DNA from: Microcaldota archaeon
Lineage (GTDB): Archaea > Micrarchaeota > Micrarchaeia > Anstonellales > JAHKLY01
Length of the DNA: 64,000 bases
NCBI GenBank assembly: GCA_020854825.1
Contig: JAHKLY010000002.1
Coordinates: forward strand, 175,485 to 239,484
Direction of reading: 5' to 3'
The notes under the pieces were generated by a model that was not told the origin of the DNA, did no database searches, and saw only the letters and a program-made list of their open reading frames with translations. The translations under genes were made by a program, and so were the position numbers. The stretch's first letter is position 1. Each line of letters starts with the position of its first letter. Positions 37,641 through 47,042 of the stretch are shown here, piece after piece.

Positions 37641-38861
37641 ATGAGTGTTTTTGAAAATAATATAAAAAGACTAGAAAATTTAAAAGAAATTATTAATATT
37701 ACTGATGAACAGATGCAAATTTTATTGAAGCCTAAAAGAGAACTTAAAGGTAATATAAAAATAAATGGAAAAGAATACGAAGCATATAGAATAATATTTA
37801 ATGATGCATTAGGACCTGGAAAAGGAGGAATAAGATTCCATCCAAAAGTAAATGAAGATGAAGTAAAATCTCTAGCCTTTTGGATGGCTTTAAAAAACTC
37901 ATTAGTTGGATTGCCTTATGGAGGAGCCAAAGGAGGAGTAAGTATTGATCCTAAACAATTAACAAAAAAAGAATTAGAAGATGTTAGCAGACAATATATG
38001 CAATTATTTTATGAAAACTTTGGACAAAATAAAGATATCCCTGCACCAGATGTAAATACTAATTCCCAAGTAATGGCTTGGATGCTTGATGAATATGAAA
38101 AAATTAAGAAAAAACATGAATTTTCAATGATAACTGGAAAACCAATTGAGTTAGGAGGGTGCGAATTAAGAGCAGGAGCAACAGGACAAGGAGGAGCAAT
38201 TGTTTTAGATAATATAATAAAAAAAATTGGAAAAAATCCACATGAAACTACTGTTGCTATCCAAGGCTTTGGAAATGTTGGTTCATATTTAGCTAAATTT
38301 TTGTATGACAAAGGATACAAAATAATAGCCATCAGTGATATTACTGGAATGGTTTATGAAAATAATGGATTAAATATACATGAAATATTGGAAAATTTAA
38401 AAGATAAAACTTATTTAAATGAATTAGATCTTGAAATAAAAGATAATAACGAATTATTATATTTGCCTGTTGATGTTTTAGCACCTTCTGCATTAGAAAA
38501 TCAAATAACAAAGGAAAACGCAGATAAAGTTAAAGCAAAAATAATTTTAGAAATGGCAAATGGTCCTACAACCTCTGAAGCAGATGAGATATTAAATAAA
38601 AATAATATTTTAGTTATACCTGATATTTTAGTTAATTCAGGAGGAGTTATTGTAAGTTATTTTGAATGGGTTCAAAATAAATTAGGGAATTTCTTTGAGA
38701 TGGAAGATCTAGAAATAAAATTAGAAAAAATATTAAACAAAGCCACAGATAATGTTTTTAATCATAAATTAAAAGAAAAACATGATTTAAGAACAGTAGC
38801 TTATGCGCTTTCTATAAACAGAATTTTAGACGCAGAAAAACTAAGAGGAAATTGTGAATAA
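37641..38861 (+). CDS. gdhA: Glutamate dehydrogenase
   Basis: 406 residues. Substrate-binding GPGKGGIRFHP and LPYGGAKGGV with the catalytic Lys, PAPDVNTNSQVMAWMLDEY, and a Rossmann QGFGNVGSYLAKFL. It interconverts glutamate and 2-oxoglutarate. ATG 37641 after AAGGTGTTAAT is chosen; a longer frame would run into the sRNA candidate at 37471-37531. Confidence 0.96.
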   Translation: MSVFENNIKRLENLKEIINITDEQMQILLKPKRELKGNIKINGKEYEAYRIIFNDALGPGKGGIRFHPKVNEDEVKSLAFWMALKNSLVGLPYGGAKGGVSIDPKQLTKKELEDVSRQYMQLFYENFGQNKDIPAPDVNTNSQVMAWMLDEYEKIKKKHEFSMITGKPIELGGCELRAGATGQGGAIVLDNIIKKIGKNPHETTVAIQGFGNVGSYLAKFLYDKGYKIIAISDITGMVYENNGLNIHEILENLKDKTYLNELDLEIKDNNELLYLPVDVLAPSALENQITKENADKVKAKIILEMANGPTTSEADEILNKNNILVIPDILVNSGGVIVSYFEWVQNKLGNFFEMEDLEIKLEKILNKATDNVFNHKLKEKHDLRTVAYALSINRILDAEKLRGNCE

Positions 38862-38924
38862 TTTACAAGACATAAATAAACTAAGAATTCTTTAATACTT
38901 TCTTTTTTATTTCTTTTTTGAAAT

Positions 38925-40628
38925 CTATTTCAATTGTTTTTTTAGATCTTTTACTGTCTTTGCAGTTGTTATCATATCCTTATCTTGCGCCCAGCCTCTT
39001 CTTGCAGTTCCAATTCCTAATTCAATAAATCTTAAATGATCAATTGAATGCGCATCAGTCCCAATTGAAAGTTTAACTCCTTGTTGTATTGCGCGTCTTA
39101 CATTATCTGCATTTAAATCTAATCTATTTGCATAACAGTCTATTTCTAAAATAGTATCTGTTTGTTTTGCTTTTTCAAATATCTTATCTAAATCTACTTC
39201 ATATCCATTTCTTTTTCCTATAACTCTCCCTGTTGGATGCGCTATTATATCAACGTGTTCATTCTCCATTGCTTTCATAATTCTTTCTGTCATTTTTTCT
39301 TTTGGCATTTTAAAATTAGAATGAACTGCACCTAAAACTATATCTAACTCTTTTAATATTTTATTTGGAACATCAACTGATCCATCTTTTTTAATATTTG
39401 CTTCGACTCCTTTAAGCACAGTAATTCCATTTAATTTTTTATTTACATTATCAATTTCTTTAGCTTGTTTCTTAAAATCAGATTCTTTTAATCCTTGAGC
39501 AATTGTTAAATCTGCTAAAGAATGGTCAGTTATCAAAATATATTCATGCCCTAATTTCTTTGCCGCTTTAGCCATTTCTTCTATTGTATATGCTCCATCA
39601 CTCCATTTAGAATGCATTTGCAAATCGCCGTAAACTTTTGAAATTAAATTAGGTATTTTATTTTTTTGTGCTAATTCAACTTCTCCTTTATTTTCTCTCA
39701 TCTCAGGAGGAACAAATTGAAGATTTAGTTTTGAATATATATCTTTTTCTGTTTTACTTGCTATTGATTTTTTATCCTTAAACAAACCATATTCATTTAA
39801 TTTTAAATTATGTTTTAGTGCAATTCTCCTTAATGCAATATTATGTTCTTTAGATCCTGTAAAATACATCATTGCAGCCCCAAATTCTTCTGCATTAAAA
39901 ATTCTTAAATCACAATCAATTCCAATATCTAAAAATACTGTACTTTTAGTTTTTCCTTTTGATTTAATTTTTTCAACATATTTTAAAGAAGTAAATTTAT
40001 CCATTACTTGTTTTGGTTTATTTGAAACTACTAAAATATCTATATCCCCTATTGTTTCTTTCATTCTTCTTAATGAACCTACTACTTCTATTTGAGTAAT
40101 TGTTTTATCTTTTTTTAATTCTTGTTTTATTTCATTTGCTATTGGTAATACATAACCTAATAATTGCCTTCCTTTTATTTTTGAAAGCATTTGAATCCCA
40201 CTTAAAATTTCTTCTTCTGATTTTTCTCCAAACCCCTCTAATTTTCTTATTTTTTTAGATTTAACTGCTTTTTCGAGATCTTTTAAATTTTTTATATTTA
40301 ATTCTTCATAAAGATGTTTTATTTTTTTAGGACCTAAAGAAGGTATTTTTCTTAAATTATAATATTCAATCGGGATTTCTTTTTTTAATTTAGTATGTGT
40401 TCCTATTTTCTCAGTTTCTATATACTCTATTATTTTTTCTTTTATTGATTTTCCAACTCCTGAAATACTCTCTAATCTATCTTTTTTATATAATACTTCT
40501 ATATCTTCAGATAAGGATTCAATTGCTTGTGCTGCATTTCTATATGCTCTAGGACTCCATGCAATTCCTTTAAGATCTAATAAATCCGCTATTTCATAAA
40601 AAATTCTCGCTATTTCTCTGTTTTTCAT
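38925..40628 (-). CDS. polX: Family X DNA polymerase with a PHP domain (PolX)
   Basis: 567 residues. N-terminal HhH and Pol-beta-like palm with GDIDILVVS (catalytic Asp pair), a thumb, then a PHP exonuclease domain with the metal-binding residues DLQMHSKWSDG, ITDHS, GVEANI, HSNF, AHPTGR and GTDAHS. Gap-filling repair polymerase, bacterial/archaeal PolX architecture. It starts right at the end of the operon upstream of a T-rich stretch terminating the lipoprotein gene. Confidence 0.95.
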   Translation of the reverse strand: MKNREIARIFYEIADLLDLKGIAWSPRAYRNAAQAIESLSEDIEVLYKKDRLESISGVGKSIKEKIIEYIETEKIGTHTKLKKEIPIEYYNLRKIPSLGPKKIKHLYEELNIKNLKDLEKAVKSKKIRKLEGFGEKSEEEILSGIQMLSKIKGRQLLGYVLPIANEIKQELKKDKTITQIEVVGSLRRMKETIGDIDILVVSNKPKQVMDKFTSLKYVEKIKSKGKTKSTVFLDIGIDCDLRIFNAEEFGAAMMYFTGSKEHNIALRRIALKHNLKLNEYGLFKDKKSIASKTEKDIYSKLNLQFVPPEMRENKGEVELAQKNKIPNLISKVYGDLQMHSKWSDGAYTIEEMAKAAKKLGHEYILITDHSLADLTIAQGLKESDFKKQAKEIDNVNKKLNGITVLKGVEANIKKDGSVDVPNKILKELDIVLGAVHSNFKMPKEKMTERIMKAMENEHVDIIAHPTGRVIGKRNGYEVDLDKIFEKAKQTDTILEIDCYANRLDLNADNVRRAIQQGVKLSIGTDAHSIDHLRFIELGIGTARRGWAQDKDMITTAKTVKDLKKQLK

Positions 40629-40681
40629 AGTATTCTAAAACATGCAAGGTTTAAAAAAATAAGTAAAAAAAGAAGATGGAA

Positions 40682-42772
40682 TTACTCTTCTGGATTTTCT
40701 TCTGTTTCAGTTTTTTGTGTTTCATTTTCTTCAGTTTTATTAGCTGATTCTGTTATTTCTTCACTTTGTTCTATTAATTTAAGTTTTACTTGTCTATCTG
40801 TTATATTACAGGAATATATACTTTTGTCTGATAAAGAACCTAATATCTCTTGAATAGTTATTGTATATTTTCCTGCTGAAAATGCTTCACCTTCTTCTAC
40901 AGTTTTTGTTGTTTCACTTCCTTCAGTCCCAAAAACTAATTCTGCTTCTTTATTTTTAATAACACACTTACCATCTGATTCTGTAGTTTCAAAATTTAGA
41001 TTTTCAATAGTCAATTTTAAATCTCCGAAATTTTCTGTATCTTTTTCCCCTAATACTATATCTTCAGACATTGGCTCTAAAATTCTGAATTCCGCTCTTT
41101 TATTTGAAACCTTGCAAGATTTGCCACTTAACTCTACATCTCCCAATACATCCTCTAACTTAACTCCAATATCTCCAATAGATATAGAATTACCAACAAG
41201 TACATTGGACTTTGATTTTCCATAACTTAAGATAACATCTCCTTTTATAGGAATACATGCAGATTCAACTTTTACAGTCAAAGTAACTTTTTCATCAGTA
41301 ACAATACATTTATCAGTAACTTCATTGTAATCAACAGAAATATCAAATTCATCAACTGAAACTAATATATTATTTTTTGCTCCAGTTGTTGCATTATTTC
41401 CAGAATCTAATTTTAAAGTGTGTGTTTTTGTCCCCTCAATTACTTTCAACTGAACTTTATGGTTTGAAGAAGTACATTCATTAGAAGGTAAAACTAATGT
41501 TAATTTAACTTTTTCATTACTTATATTACAAGTACCATTAATTGAACTGTCCATATCTTCTGTTATTGCATTTACTTTTACTCTTTCACCAGTTATAAAT
41601 ACTTTTTCATCACCATAACCCAAAGTGAATATTTCTGTGCTTAAATCAGGAAATAATAATTCTAAGTCTACTTCTCTATTAGTTAAAGTACATTCAGTAT
41701 TATAAGTTGTTATTCTTAAAGTTACTTCTTTATCAGAAACTACACATTCGTCTTCAATACATTCAATATTTGAATTTACCTCTGTTACTTGTACTCTTAT
41801 TCTATTACTTACAAATTCTGAATCTCCTTCATTTAAAATAAAGGTTTTTGCAGTTCTTGAACCTTCTGGTTTAACTTTTAGCGTAACTTTCTCAGATACA
41901 ATCTCACAATCTTCAGTACAATTTTCAGTTTCTATTTCTATTTTATATATCTGAATATTTGTTCTTTCATCCAAAGTTACTTGATTACTTTCTCCATAAG
42001 TTGCAATTAATACATCTGTATCTGGTGAACCTACAACTTGATTTATATCTCTAATTTTAAGTGTATAATCACTAGGTAAAGACGCTTGTGAATTTTCTGA
42101 TTTTGTAATTGCTGTTTCTGCCATATCTCCTATGGAGGTACCTTCAGTTATAGATACAACTTCAATTGTGATATCATTCCCTACTTCTTTTGATGTTCCT
42201 TCTTCATATGTATATGTATTAGAAAAAGAATTGATGTATTCTGCAGTCATAGAAATAGATTCAACTAAAATTTCAGTACCTGAAGAAATTTCAAACTTTT
42301 CTGTAACCGGTACTACTTCTCCCCTAGATGCTAGCTCTGATGAAATAACATTCAATTTTATTTGTTTATCTTGTACTTCACAACCTTGTTGTTTAATATT
42401 AAATATTTGATTAATATCTTCAATAAATAAACTACTTACGGCAGATAATTTCTCTTCATCTCCTTCAGTTAAAGTTACTGTTCTTTTTTCTTCTCCTTTT
42501 GATAATTCTAATTTAACTTTTTCATTTGATATCACACACACTCCGTTTTCATATTTACTCCCTTCTGTTATGCTTTTTACTACTATATTCCAACCATCTA
42601 AAGTTATATTTTCACCATTTCTTAAATTAATCGACTCATCAATTGAAACACAAGTACAGTCTTCTAATTGTTTAAAACCTTCTGGACATTCTGTTTCACA
42701 CTCCGATGTTTCAATACACCCGAAAAATATTAATGCCATTAATAATATTCCCAACACCATATACTGTTTCAT
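40682..42772 (-). CDS. Repeat-containing lipoprotein
   Basis: Lipoprotein signal with lipobox FFGC. The 696 residues contain about seven degenerate modules of ~80-90 residues. Each has a strand pair ending in 'C.(I/V)(S/T)(N/D)(K/E).V.L.(V/I)', a loop with 'L..G(D/E)...', and a strand 'I.V..I'. Cysteines recur about once or twice per module. The C-terminus is Glu/Thr-rich. It looks like an extracellular array of beta-sandwich modules, perhaps for surface display or adhesion. No family name is given. Confidence 0.8.
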   Translation of the reverse strand: MKQYMVLGILLMALIFFGCIETSECETECPEGFKQLEDCTCVSIDESINLRNGENITLDGWNIVVKSITEGSKYENGVCVISNEKVKLELSKGEEKRTVTLTEGDEEKLSAVSSLFIEDINQIFNIKQQGCEVQDKQIKLNVISSELASRGEVVPVTEKFEISSGTEILVESISMTAEYINSFSNTYTYEEGTSKEVGNDITIEVVSITEGTSIGDMAETAITKSENSQASLPSDYTLKIRDINQVVGSPDTDVLIATYGESNQVTLDERTNIQIYKIEIETENCTEDCEIVSEKVTLKVKPEGSRTAKTFILNEGDSEFVSNRIRVQVTEVNSNIECIEDECVVSDKEVTLRITTYNTECTLTNREVDLELLFPDLSTEIFTLGYGDEKVFITGERVKVNAITEDMDSSINGTCNISNEKVKLTLVLPSNECTSSNHKVQLKVIEGTKTHTLKLDSGNNATTGAKNNILVSVDEFDISVDYNEVTDKCIVTDEKVTLTVKVESACIPIKGDVILSYGKSKSNVLVGNSISIGDIGVKLEDVLGDVELSGKSCKVSNKRAEFRILEPMSEDIVLGEKDTENFGDLKLTIENLNFETTESDGKCVIKNKEAELVFGTEGSETTKTVEEGEAFSAGKYTITIQEILGSLSDKSIYSCNITDRQVKLKLIEQSEEITESANKTEENETQKTETEENPEE

Positions 42773-42820
42773 ATAAAATCACCACTTTAAATAATTATAA
42801 TAAACTATTTAAATATGATG

Positions 42821-43696
42821 TTATTCTTTTTTAATATAACAAAGAATTAGGATTACTATTAAAACATATAAATTAAGTAAATTAATTCTATAAAATGTAT
42901 GTAAGTGTTGATTTATTATTATAAAAATAATATAAAAAATTAACCCATAAAAATATTTTTTTGGCATTAATTTAAATAATAGGTCTACTTTATCTAAATA
43001 AGACGTTTTGTAAACTTCACCAAATCTTAACTCAATCTTTTTTAATCCTCCAAAATCTTCTGAAAATATAGTTTTTTCCAATTTATTTAAAAACTCTAAA
43101 ATTTCGGTTTTATTTTCTAAAGTTATTGTTTTTAATTTAAGAATTTCATCTAATGAAAAAAGTAGTGAATTTATTTCTTCCATTAATGAAGGATTGAGAT
43201 CCTGCATATTTGCATCTATTAATGAATTTTTAATTTTGAAAAATTCTAATTTTAAGTCTTTTACTGACTTTTTAACTTCATCTAAATATACTCCTTTATT
43301 CAAAGGCTCTTCTAGTGTTCTTTCTGTTTTAACAATTAAATATTTTAGATAATCGCTATATGTAAATCCGTAATTCTTTTTGAAATAAGATAAAAATAAT
43401 TTTAATGAAGGTCTAATTATTTGTATATTTAAAAATGATAATAATTTTTCTAATAAAAAAACTATAATCAAAAGAAAAAGAGTAATTAAAAATAATGCAA
43501 GAAATGAGGCCAGTATTGAAAAAATAAAAAATATAGAAATATTAACAGGATCTAAAAAATTTGAATAAAAAGTTATTAAATAATAGAAAATAGATAAAAA
43601 AGATAAGAGATACACAACCCCATGCCACCATCTTCTAAATGAGACAGCATCTGAAATATCTTCATATACTATACTACCATTTGTTTTAGATTTCAT
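42821..43696 (-). CDS. Membrane protein of unknown function
   Basis: 291 residues: two long N-terminal membrane segments (~25-95, very hydrophobic), a ~150-residue soluble helical region (EPLNKGVYLDEVKKSVKDLK, EILKLKTITLENKTEILEFL), and two C-terminal membrane helices. I recognise no family. It starts after GGTGTGATAG. Confidence 0.7.
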   Translation of the reverse strand: MKSKTNGSIVYEDISDAVSFRRWWHGVVYLLSFLSIFYYLITFYSNFLDPVNISIFFIFSILASFLALFLITLFLLIIVFLLEKLLSFLNIQIIRPSLKLFLSYFKKNYGFTYSDYLKYLIVKTERTLEEPLNKGVYLDEVKKSVKDLKLEFFKIKNSLIDANMQDLNPSLMEEINSLLFSLDEILKLKTITLENKTEILEFLNKLEKTIFSEDFGGLKKIELRFGEVYKTSYLDKVDLLFKLMPKKYFYGLIFYIIFIIINQHLHTFYRINLLNLYVLIVILILCYIKKE

Positions 43697-43808
43697 CTAT
43701 CACACCACACTAGTATATATTAGAGTATTTTATTTTATAAAGGTTTTCTTTTATGGAAAATTACGATTTTTAGAAAAAATAATTAAAAACTAAGTAAATA
43801 AATAGCCT

Positions 43809-43889
43809 GCCTCAGACTCTGTCAGCCTTCACATTGCAACATCATAATAAATCATAATGCGCTAGACGGTTGTTCATGTCATCATCGGC
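43809..43889 (-). ncRNA. Candidate C/D-box sRNA
   Basis: On the minus strand: GCC, C box ATGATGA (43885-43879, perfect), a 13-nt spacer, D'-like CTAG (43865-43862), C' ATGATGT (43845-43839), a 13-nt spacer and D box CTGA (43825-43822). A second CTGA (43815-43812) is followed by GGC and could pair with the 5' GCC. The equal spacers and the perfect C box support it. The D' box is poor. A TATA-like ATTAAATAAAT lies upstream near 43945. Confidence 0.5.
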
Positions 43890-43987
43890 TTATACCAATA
43901 ATTATGATTGCTTGCGCGTTCATATATTATCGGCATTTATTTAATAAATTTTTTCCTTTATAAACCTTTGTCCTTTATTAAATTAAT

Positions 43988-44887
43988 TTATTCTAATTTT
44001 ATTTTTCTTAAAATGTCTTTTGTTTTTTCAATTAATGTTTCGGCTCTTTCTTTTCCTTTTATTGCAAAAACTCCAACCCGTTTATGGCCCCCTCCACCAT
44101 ATTGACTTGCATATTCTCCAGCATTAAAATCAGTATTAATATCCTTCCTAAACATATTATATGAGACATTAATTTTTATTAAATCGGGTCTTTTTTTACT
44201 TTCATATATAATTATACCAAATGGAACTGTTGAATATAAAGCATGAACTAAAAACTTTGCTATTTTTGAAGCTTGTTTTCCATTTCTCATATCTAAAACA
44301 AAAAATTTATTATCTTCAATTGTAGTCCAAGTTTTTATTATATCTTTATAAAATTCTATATCTTGTAATATTTTTTCAGCATTTTCTTTAACTTCAGGTA
44401 TTTCTAAAATTTCTTCAGGTGTTTTTGTAGACAGCCAGTCTATCATCTTTAATAAATATTTATCTGTTTCCCAAGGATTTTCAATAACTATACAAGAAAA
44501 AGCAATTAAGATATAAGATTTTGGATCTAATATATCTTGTATTTCATATTCTGCCGAATCAATTGTATTTGTTGCTTCAATTAACTCTTTATATTTATCT
44601 AAATATGGATTTTCATAATAATTATAAATTACTTGAGCACAACTTTTTTCTAAAGAAAAACTTCCTTTAATATTTAAATTATTTTTATTAGTTATATGAT
44701 GATCAAACCACATACCACATTTTTTATTATATGGTAAATCAGAAATTATATCATGTTTTGAAATATAAATTTTATTTCTATATATAACATTAGGAGTTGT
44801 AAAAATAATTTTATCAATTTGTTCCATTTGTTTTAATAAAATAGCAGAAACCATTCCATCAAAATCTCGATGAGTTATTAATCTCAT
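43988..44887 (-). CDS. DHH-family phosphoesterase
   Basis: 299 residues. Metal-binding motifs: THRDFDGMVSA at the start, WFDHHITNK near 61 and the C-terminal DHHA1 signature YGGGGHKRVG. Such enzymes hydrolyse short oligonucleotides or cyclic dinucleotides. The exact substrate cannot be told from sequence. The gene lies between the C/D candidate and tRNA-Glu. Confidence 0.9.
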   Translation of the reverse strand: MRLITHRDFDGMVSAILLKQMEQIDKIIFTTPNVIYRNKIYISKHDIISDLPYNKKCGMWFDHHITNKNNLNIKGSFSLEKSCAQVIYNYYENPYLDKYKELIEATNTIDSAEYEIQDILDPKSYILIAFSCIVIENPWETDKYLLKMIDWLSTKTPEEILEIPEVKENAEKILQDIEFYKDIIKTWTTIEDNKFFVLDMRNGKQASKIAKFLVHALYSTVPFGIIIYESKKRPDLIKINVSYNMFRKDINTDFNAGEYASQYGGGGHKRVGVFAIKGKERAETLIEKTKDILRKIKLE

Positions 44888-44917
44888 AATGGTTTGTTAA
44901 TTAGAAAGAAATAAAAG

Positions 44918-45176
44918 TGCTCCGGCCGGGATTGTCAGTCTACTGGCAATACTTGACATATGCCAATACATTTGAATTCCCGGACCTACAGGGTTCTTTT
45001 CTTTCCCTGGGGTTTCTTTTCTTACAAGAAAAGAAAGGCCACCCGGGTCGCCAGGAATCTCTGACCTCTTTTCTTTTTTCTTTCTTTTCCCGCAACGTAC
45101 GGCTTTTCTTTCTTTTTAAAGAAAGAAAAGGGGCCGTGAGAGCCTGGTATCCTTGACCGGACTAGACGACCGGAGC
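44918..45176 (-). tRNA. tRNA-Glu(CTC) with three introns
   Basis: The minus-strand acceptor GCTCCGG/CCGGAGC with discriminator A spans 259 nt. Exons give the D-arm GTCTAGTCCGGTCAAGGAT and an anticodon stem CCAGG/CCTGG with loop CTCTCAC (anticodon CTC). Intron 1 (about 45136-45056, 81 nt) is at 37/38. Intron 2 (about 45041-44977, 65 nt) lies at 53/54, between the T-stem CCGGG and TTCAA. A duplicate CCGGG ends this intron. Intron 3 (about 44971-44933, 39 nt) is at 58/59. The spliced T-arm is CCGGG-TTCAAAT-CCCGG and the length is 74 nt. Introns 1 and 2 hold oligopyrimidine palindromes (45103-45130, 45013-45036). Confidence 0.8.
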
Positions 45177-45201
45177 AAACAAACATTAGTGAGCTTGAGA
45201 T

Positions 45202-45228
45202 GTCCATTTGATACATATCAAATAGGAC
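45202..45228. repeat. Hairpin upstream of tRNA-Glu
   Basis: GTCCATTTGAT and ATCAAATAGGAC form an 11-bp stem with a 4-nt loop and one bulged A. It lies 26 bp upstream of the tRNA-Glu gene (which reads leftward), within the probable 5' leader. Function unknown. Confidence 0.45.
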
Positions 45229-45301
45229 AGGAGCAAAAAATAAAATTAAGTGATAATAATGACTAGCACTATTTAAAAAAATAACTAAAAAAAGAAAAAA
45301 A

Positions 45302-45898
45302 TTAAAAAGGGTACATCATTGATGATACTAATGTTCCCGATGATTGCATTATAGAGTATATTAAAACAAAATAAAATACTAATAATACTCCAAGCATAAA
45401 TGCAGAAACTCCTACTAATGCAATTATCATATCTGTTTTAAAGAATGTTTTAACACCATTATACATAGTTGCAGTTCCAAGCAAAACAAAAGGAGTTGCA
45501 ATTAAAAAGGCTAATAACATTCCTAAATCTGGGATTTTAAATAATAATGAAGCTAATAAAAATCCTACTGAAATTGGTACTAATGAATATGCAAAAGTAC
45601 TTACTCCAGCAAAATAAGAGGATTTTGTCCCTAATGCTTCCATAACTTTATACAAGAAAAATCCTTTTATTAATCCTGCCAATATTATCAATACTGCACA
45701 AATTATTGCAAAAAACACTAATCCTATAATATTTAGGGAAGTAAATGATGCTGCAATATTTGAAAATAGTATAGCAAAAGCTAAAGCCATTAAAATAGCT
45801 CCTATTATCAATACTACTATTGAATCTTTAATCTCTTTCTTTTTTACTGCCTCATCTACTGCTAGATTAGGTTTCCAAATCAAATTTATAAAATTCAT
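45302..45898 (-). CDS. Yip1-like membrane protein
   Basis: 198 residues with five membrane helices. It begins with a short cytosolic segment (INLIWKPNLAVDEAV) typical of archaeal YIP1/DUF1282-type proteins, then helices from ~28. Function unknown. GGAGGTG ribosome binding site. T-runs follow the stop on the minus strand (45301-45280). Confidence 0.7.
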   Translation of the reverse strand: MNFINLIWKPNLAVDEAVKKKEIKDSIVVLIIGAILMALAFAILFSNIAASFTSLNIIGLVFFAIICAVLIILAGLIKGFFLYKVMEALGTKSSYFAGVSTFAYSLVPISVGFLLASLLFKIPDLGMLLAFLIATPFVLLGTATMYNGVKTFFKTDMIIALVGVSAFMLGVLLVFYFVLIYSIMQSSGTLVSSMMYPF

Positions 45899-46009
45899 AA
45901 ATACACCTCCAAGTATATATAAAATTCAATTAAAAATTGGAAGGGTATTCTTTTAAATCTTATGATTGTAAAAAATATAATAAACCTTTAACCTTGAGGT
46001 GATTGATAA

Positions 46010-46210
46010 ATGGCAGAGAAAAAAATTATAGACTGGATCGCTTATGTACTATTAATTATTGGCGGTCTGAATTGGGGGCTTTATGGATTACTAAATATGG
46101 ATTTAGTAGCTCTATTATTAGGAACAATCCCAATATTAGCAACAATTGTATATCTATTAGTAGGTATATCCGCAATATATGTATTATATGTATTAGTTGC
46201 TAAAAAATAA
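46010..46210 (+). CDS. DUF378 small membrane protein
   Basis: 66 residues, two membrane helices: KIIDWIAYVLLIIGGLNWGLYGL and LVGISAIYVLYVL, matching DUF378. ATG 46010 follows GAGGTGATTGATAA. Followed by a T-run (46215-46238). Function unknown. Confidence 0.85.
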   Translation: MAEKKIIDWIAYVLLIIGGLNWGLYGLLNMDLVALLLGTIPILATIVYLLVGISAIYVLYVLVAKK

Positions 46211-46337
46211 ATTTTTCTTTTTTTTTCTTTTTTTACAAATTAAAACTCGATTTTTGAATTTTAAATTTTAGGCTTAAGATTATAAATCTTATACTTGATA
46301 AATTTCTTAACTAAATTAGTTAAAATGAGGTGAAAAT

Positions 46338-47021
46338 ATGACAGATTTTGCAAACGCAATTAAGAAACCATTTTCAGATATGAAAAACTTAGGCATAGGT
46401 GTAGTATTAGGAGCAATCCCAATAGTAAATATGCTTACAGTATATGGATATGGAATAAATTGCGCAAAACATGCTGATAAAAAAAGCTTACCAAAATGGG
46501 AAGATATTGTTCCACATATAACAACAAGCATAATAGCAATAGTAATTGCTCTTGTGTATATGATACCCGCAATTATTGTAGGATTATTTATGGCAGGACC
46601 TTTAATTGATACTTTAGTCTCTTCTATGACTAATATGAATGAAATAATGGATCCAATGGTACTAACTAATATGTTAGGAACAATAGCTATTGGAATTATA
46701 CCATTTGTATTATTAGTATTGATTGCCGCCTTCTTCCTACCTTTGGCATTAACAAGATATGCATTAAAAGGTAAAATAGGAGAAGCTTTTGCATTTGGTA
46801 AGATAATTAAAAGAGCTTTAACTGGCGAATATATTATAACCTTGATAGTATACATAGGATATGCTTTCATAGTAGGAATTATTTTGGGAATCCTTATGGG
46901 TATATTAAATATAATACCTGTACTTGATTCAATAATCGGAATGCTACTTGGAGGCTTTGGAATGTATATTTCCTATGTAACGGGTTATACCTTATTTGGC
47001 CAATTAAAATGGAAAGATTAA
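46338..47021 (+). CDS. DUF4013 membrane protein
   Basis: 227 residues with about five membrane helices. The N-terminus (FANAIKKPFSDMKNLGIGVVLGAIPIVN) and the 'LPKWEDI' segment match archaeal DUF4013 proteins. Function unknown. GAGGTGAAAAT precedes the ATG, and a T-run follows the stop. Confidence 0.82.
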   Translation: MTDFANAIKKPFSDMKNLGIGVVLGAIPIVNMLTVYGYGINCAKHADKKSLPKWEDIVPHITTSIIAIVIALVYMIPAIIVGLFMAGPLIDTLVSSMTNMNEIMDPMVLTNMLGTIAIGIIPFVLLVLIAAFFLPLALTRYALKGKIGEAFAFGKIIKRALTGEYIITLIVYIGYAFIVGIILGILMGILNIIPVLDSIIGMLLGGFGMYISYVTGYTLFGQLKWKD

Positions 47022-47042
47022 TAAGTTCCTTCTCTTTTTTTT

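Noticed and set aside
44917..45216. Two open frames (79 and 64 residues) over the tRNA-Glu locus
   Set aside because: They translate the tRNA exons and C/T-rich introns, have no ribosome binding site, and the tRNA explains the bases.
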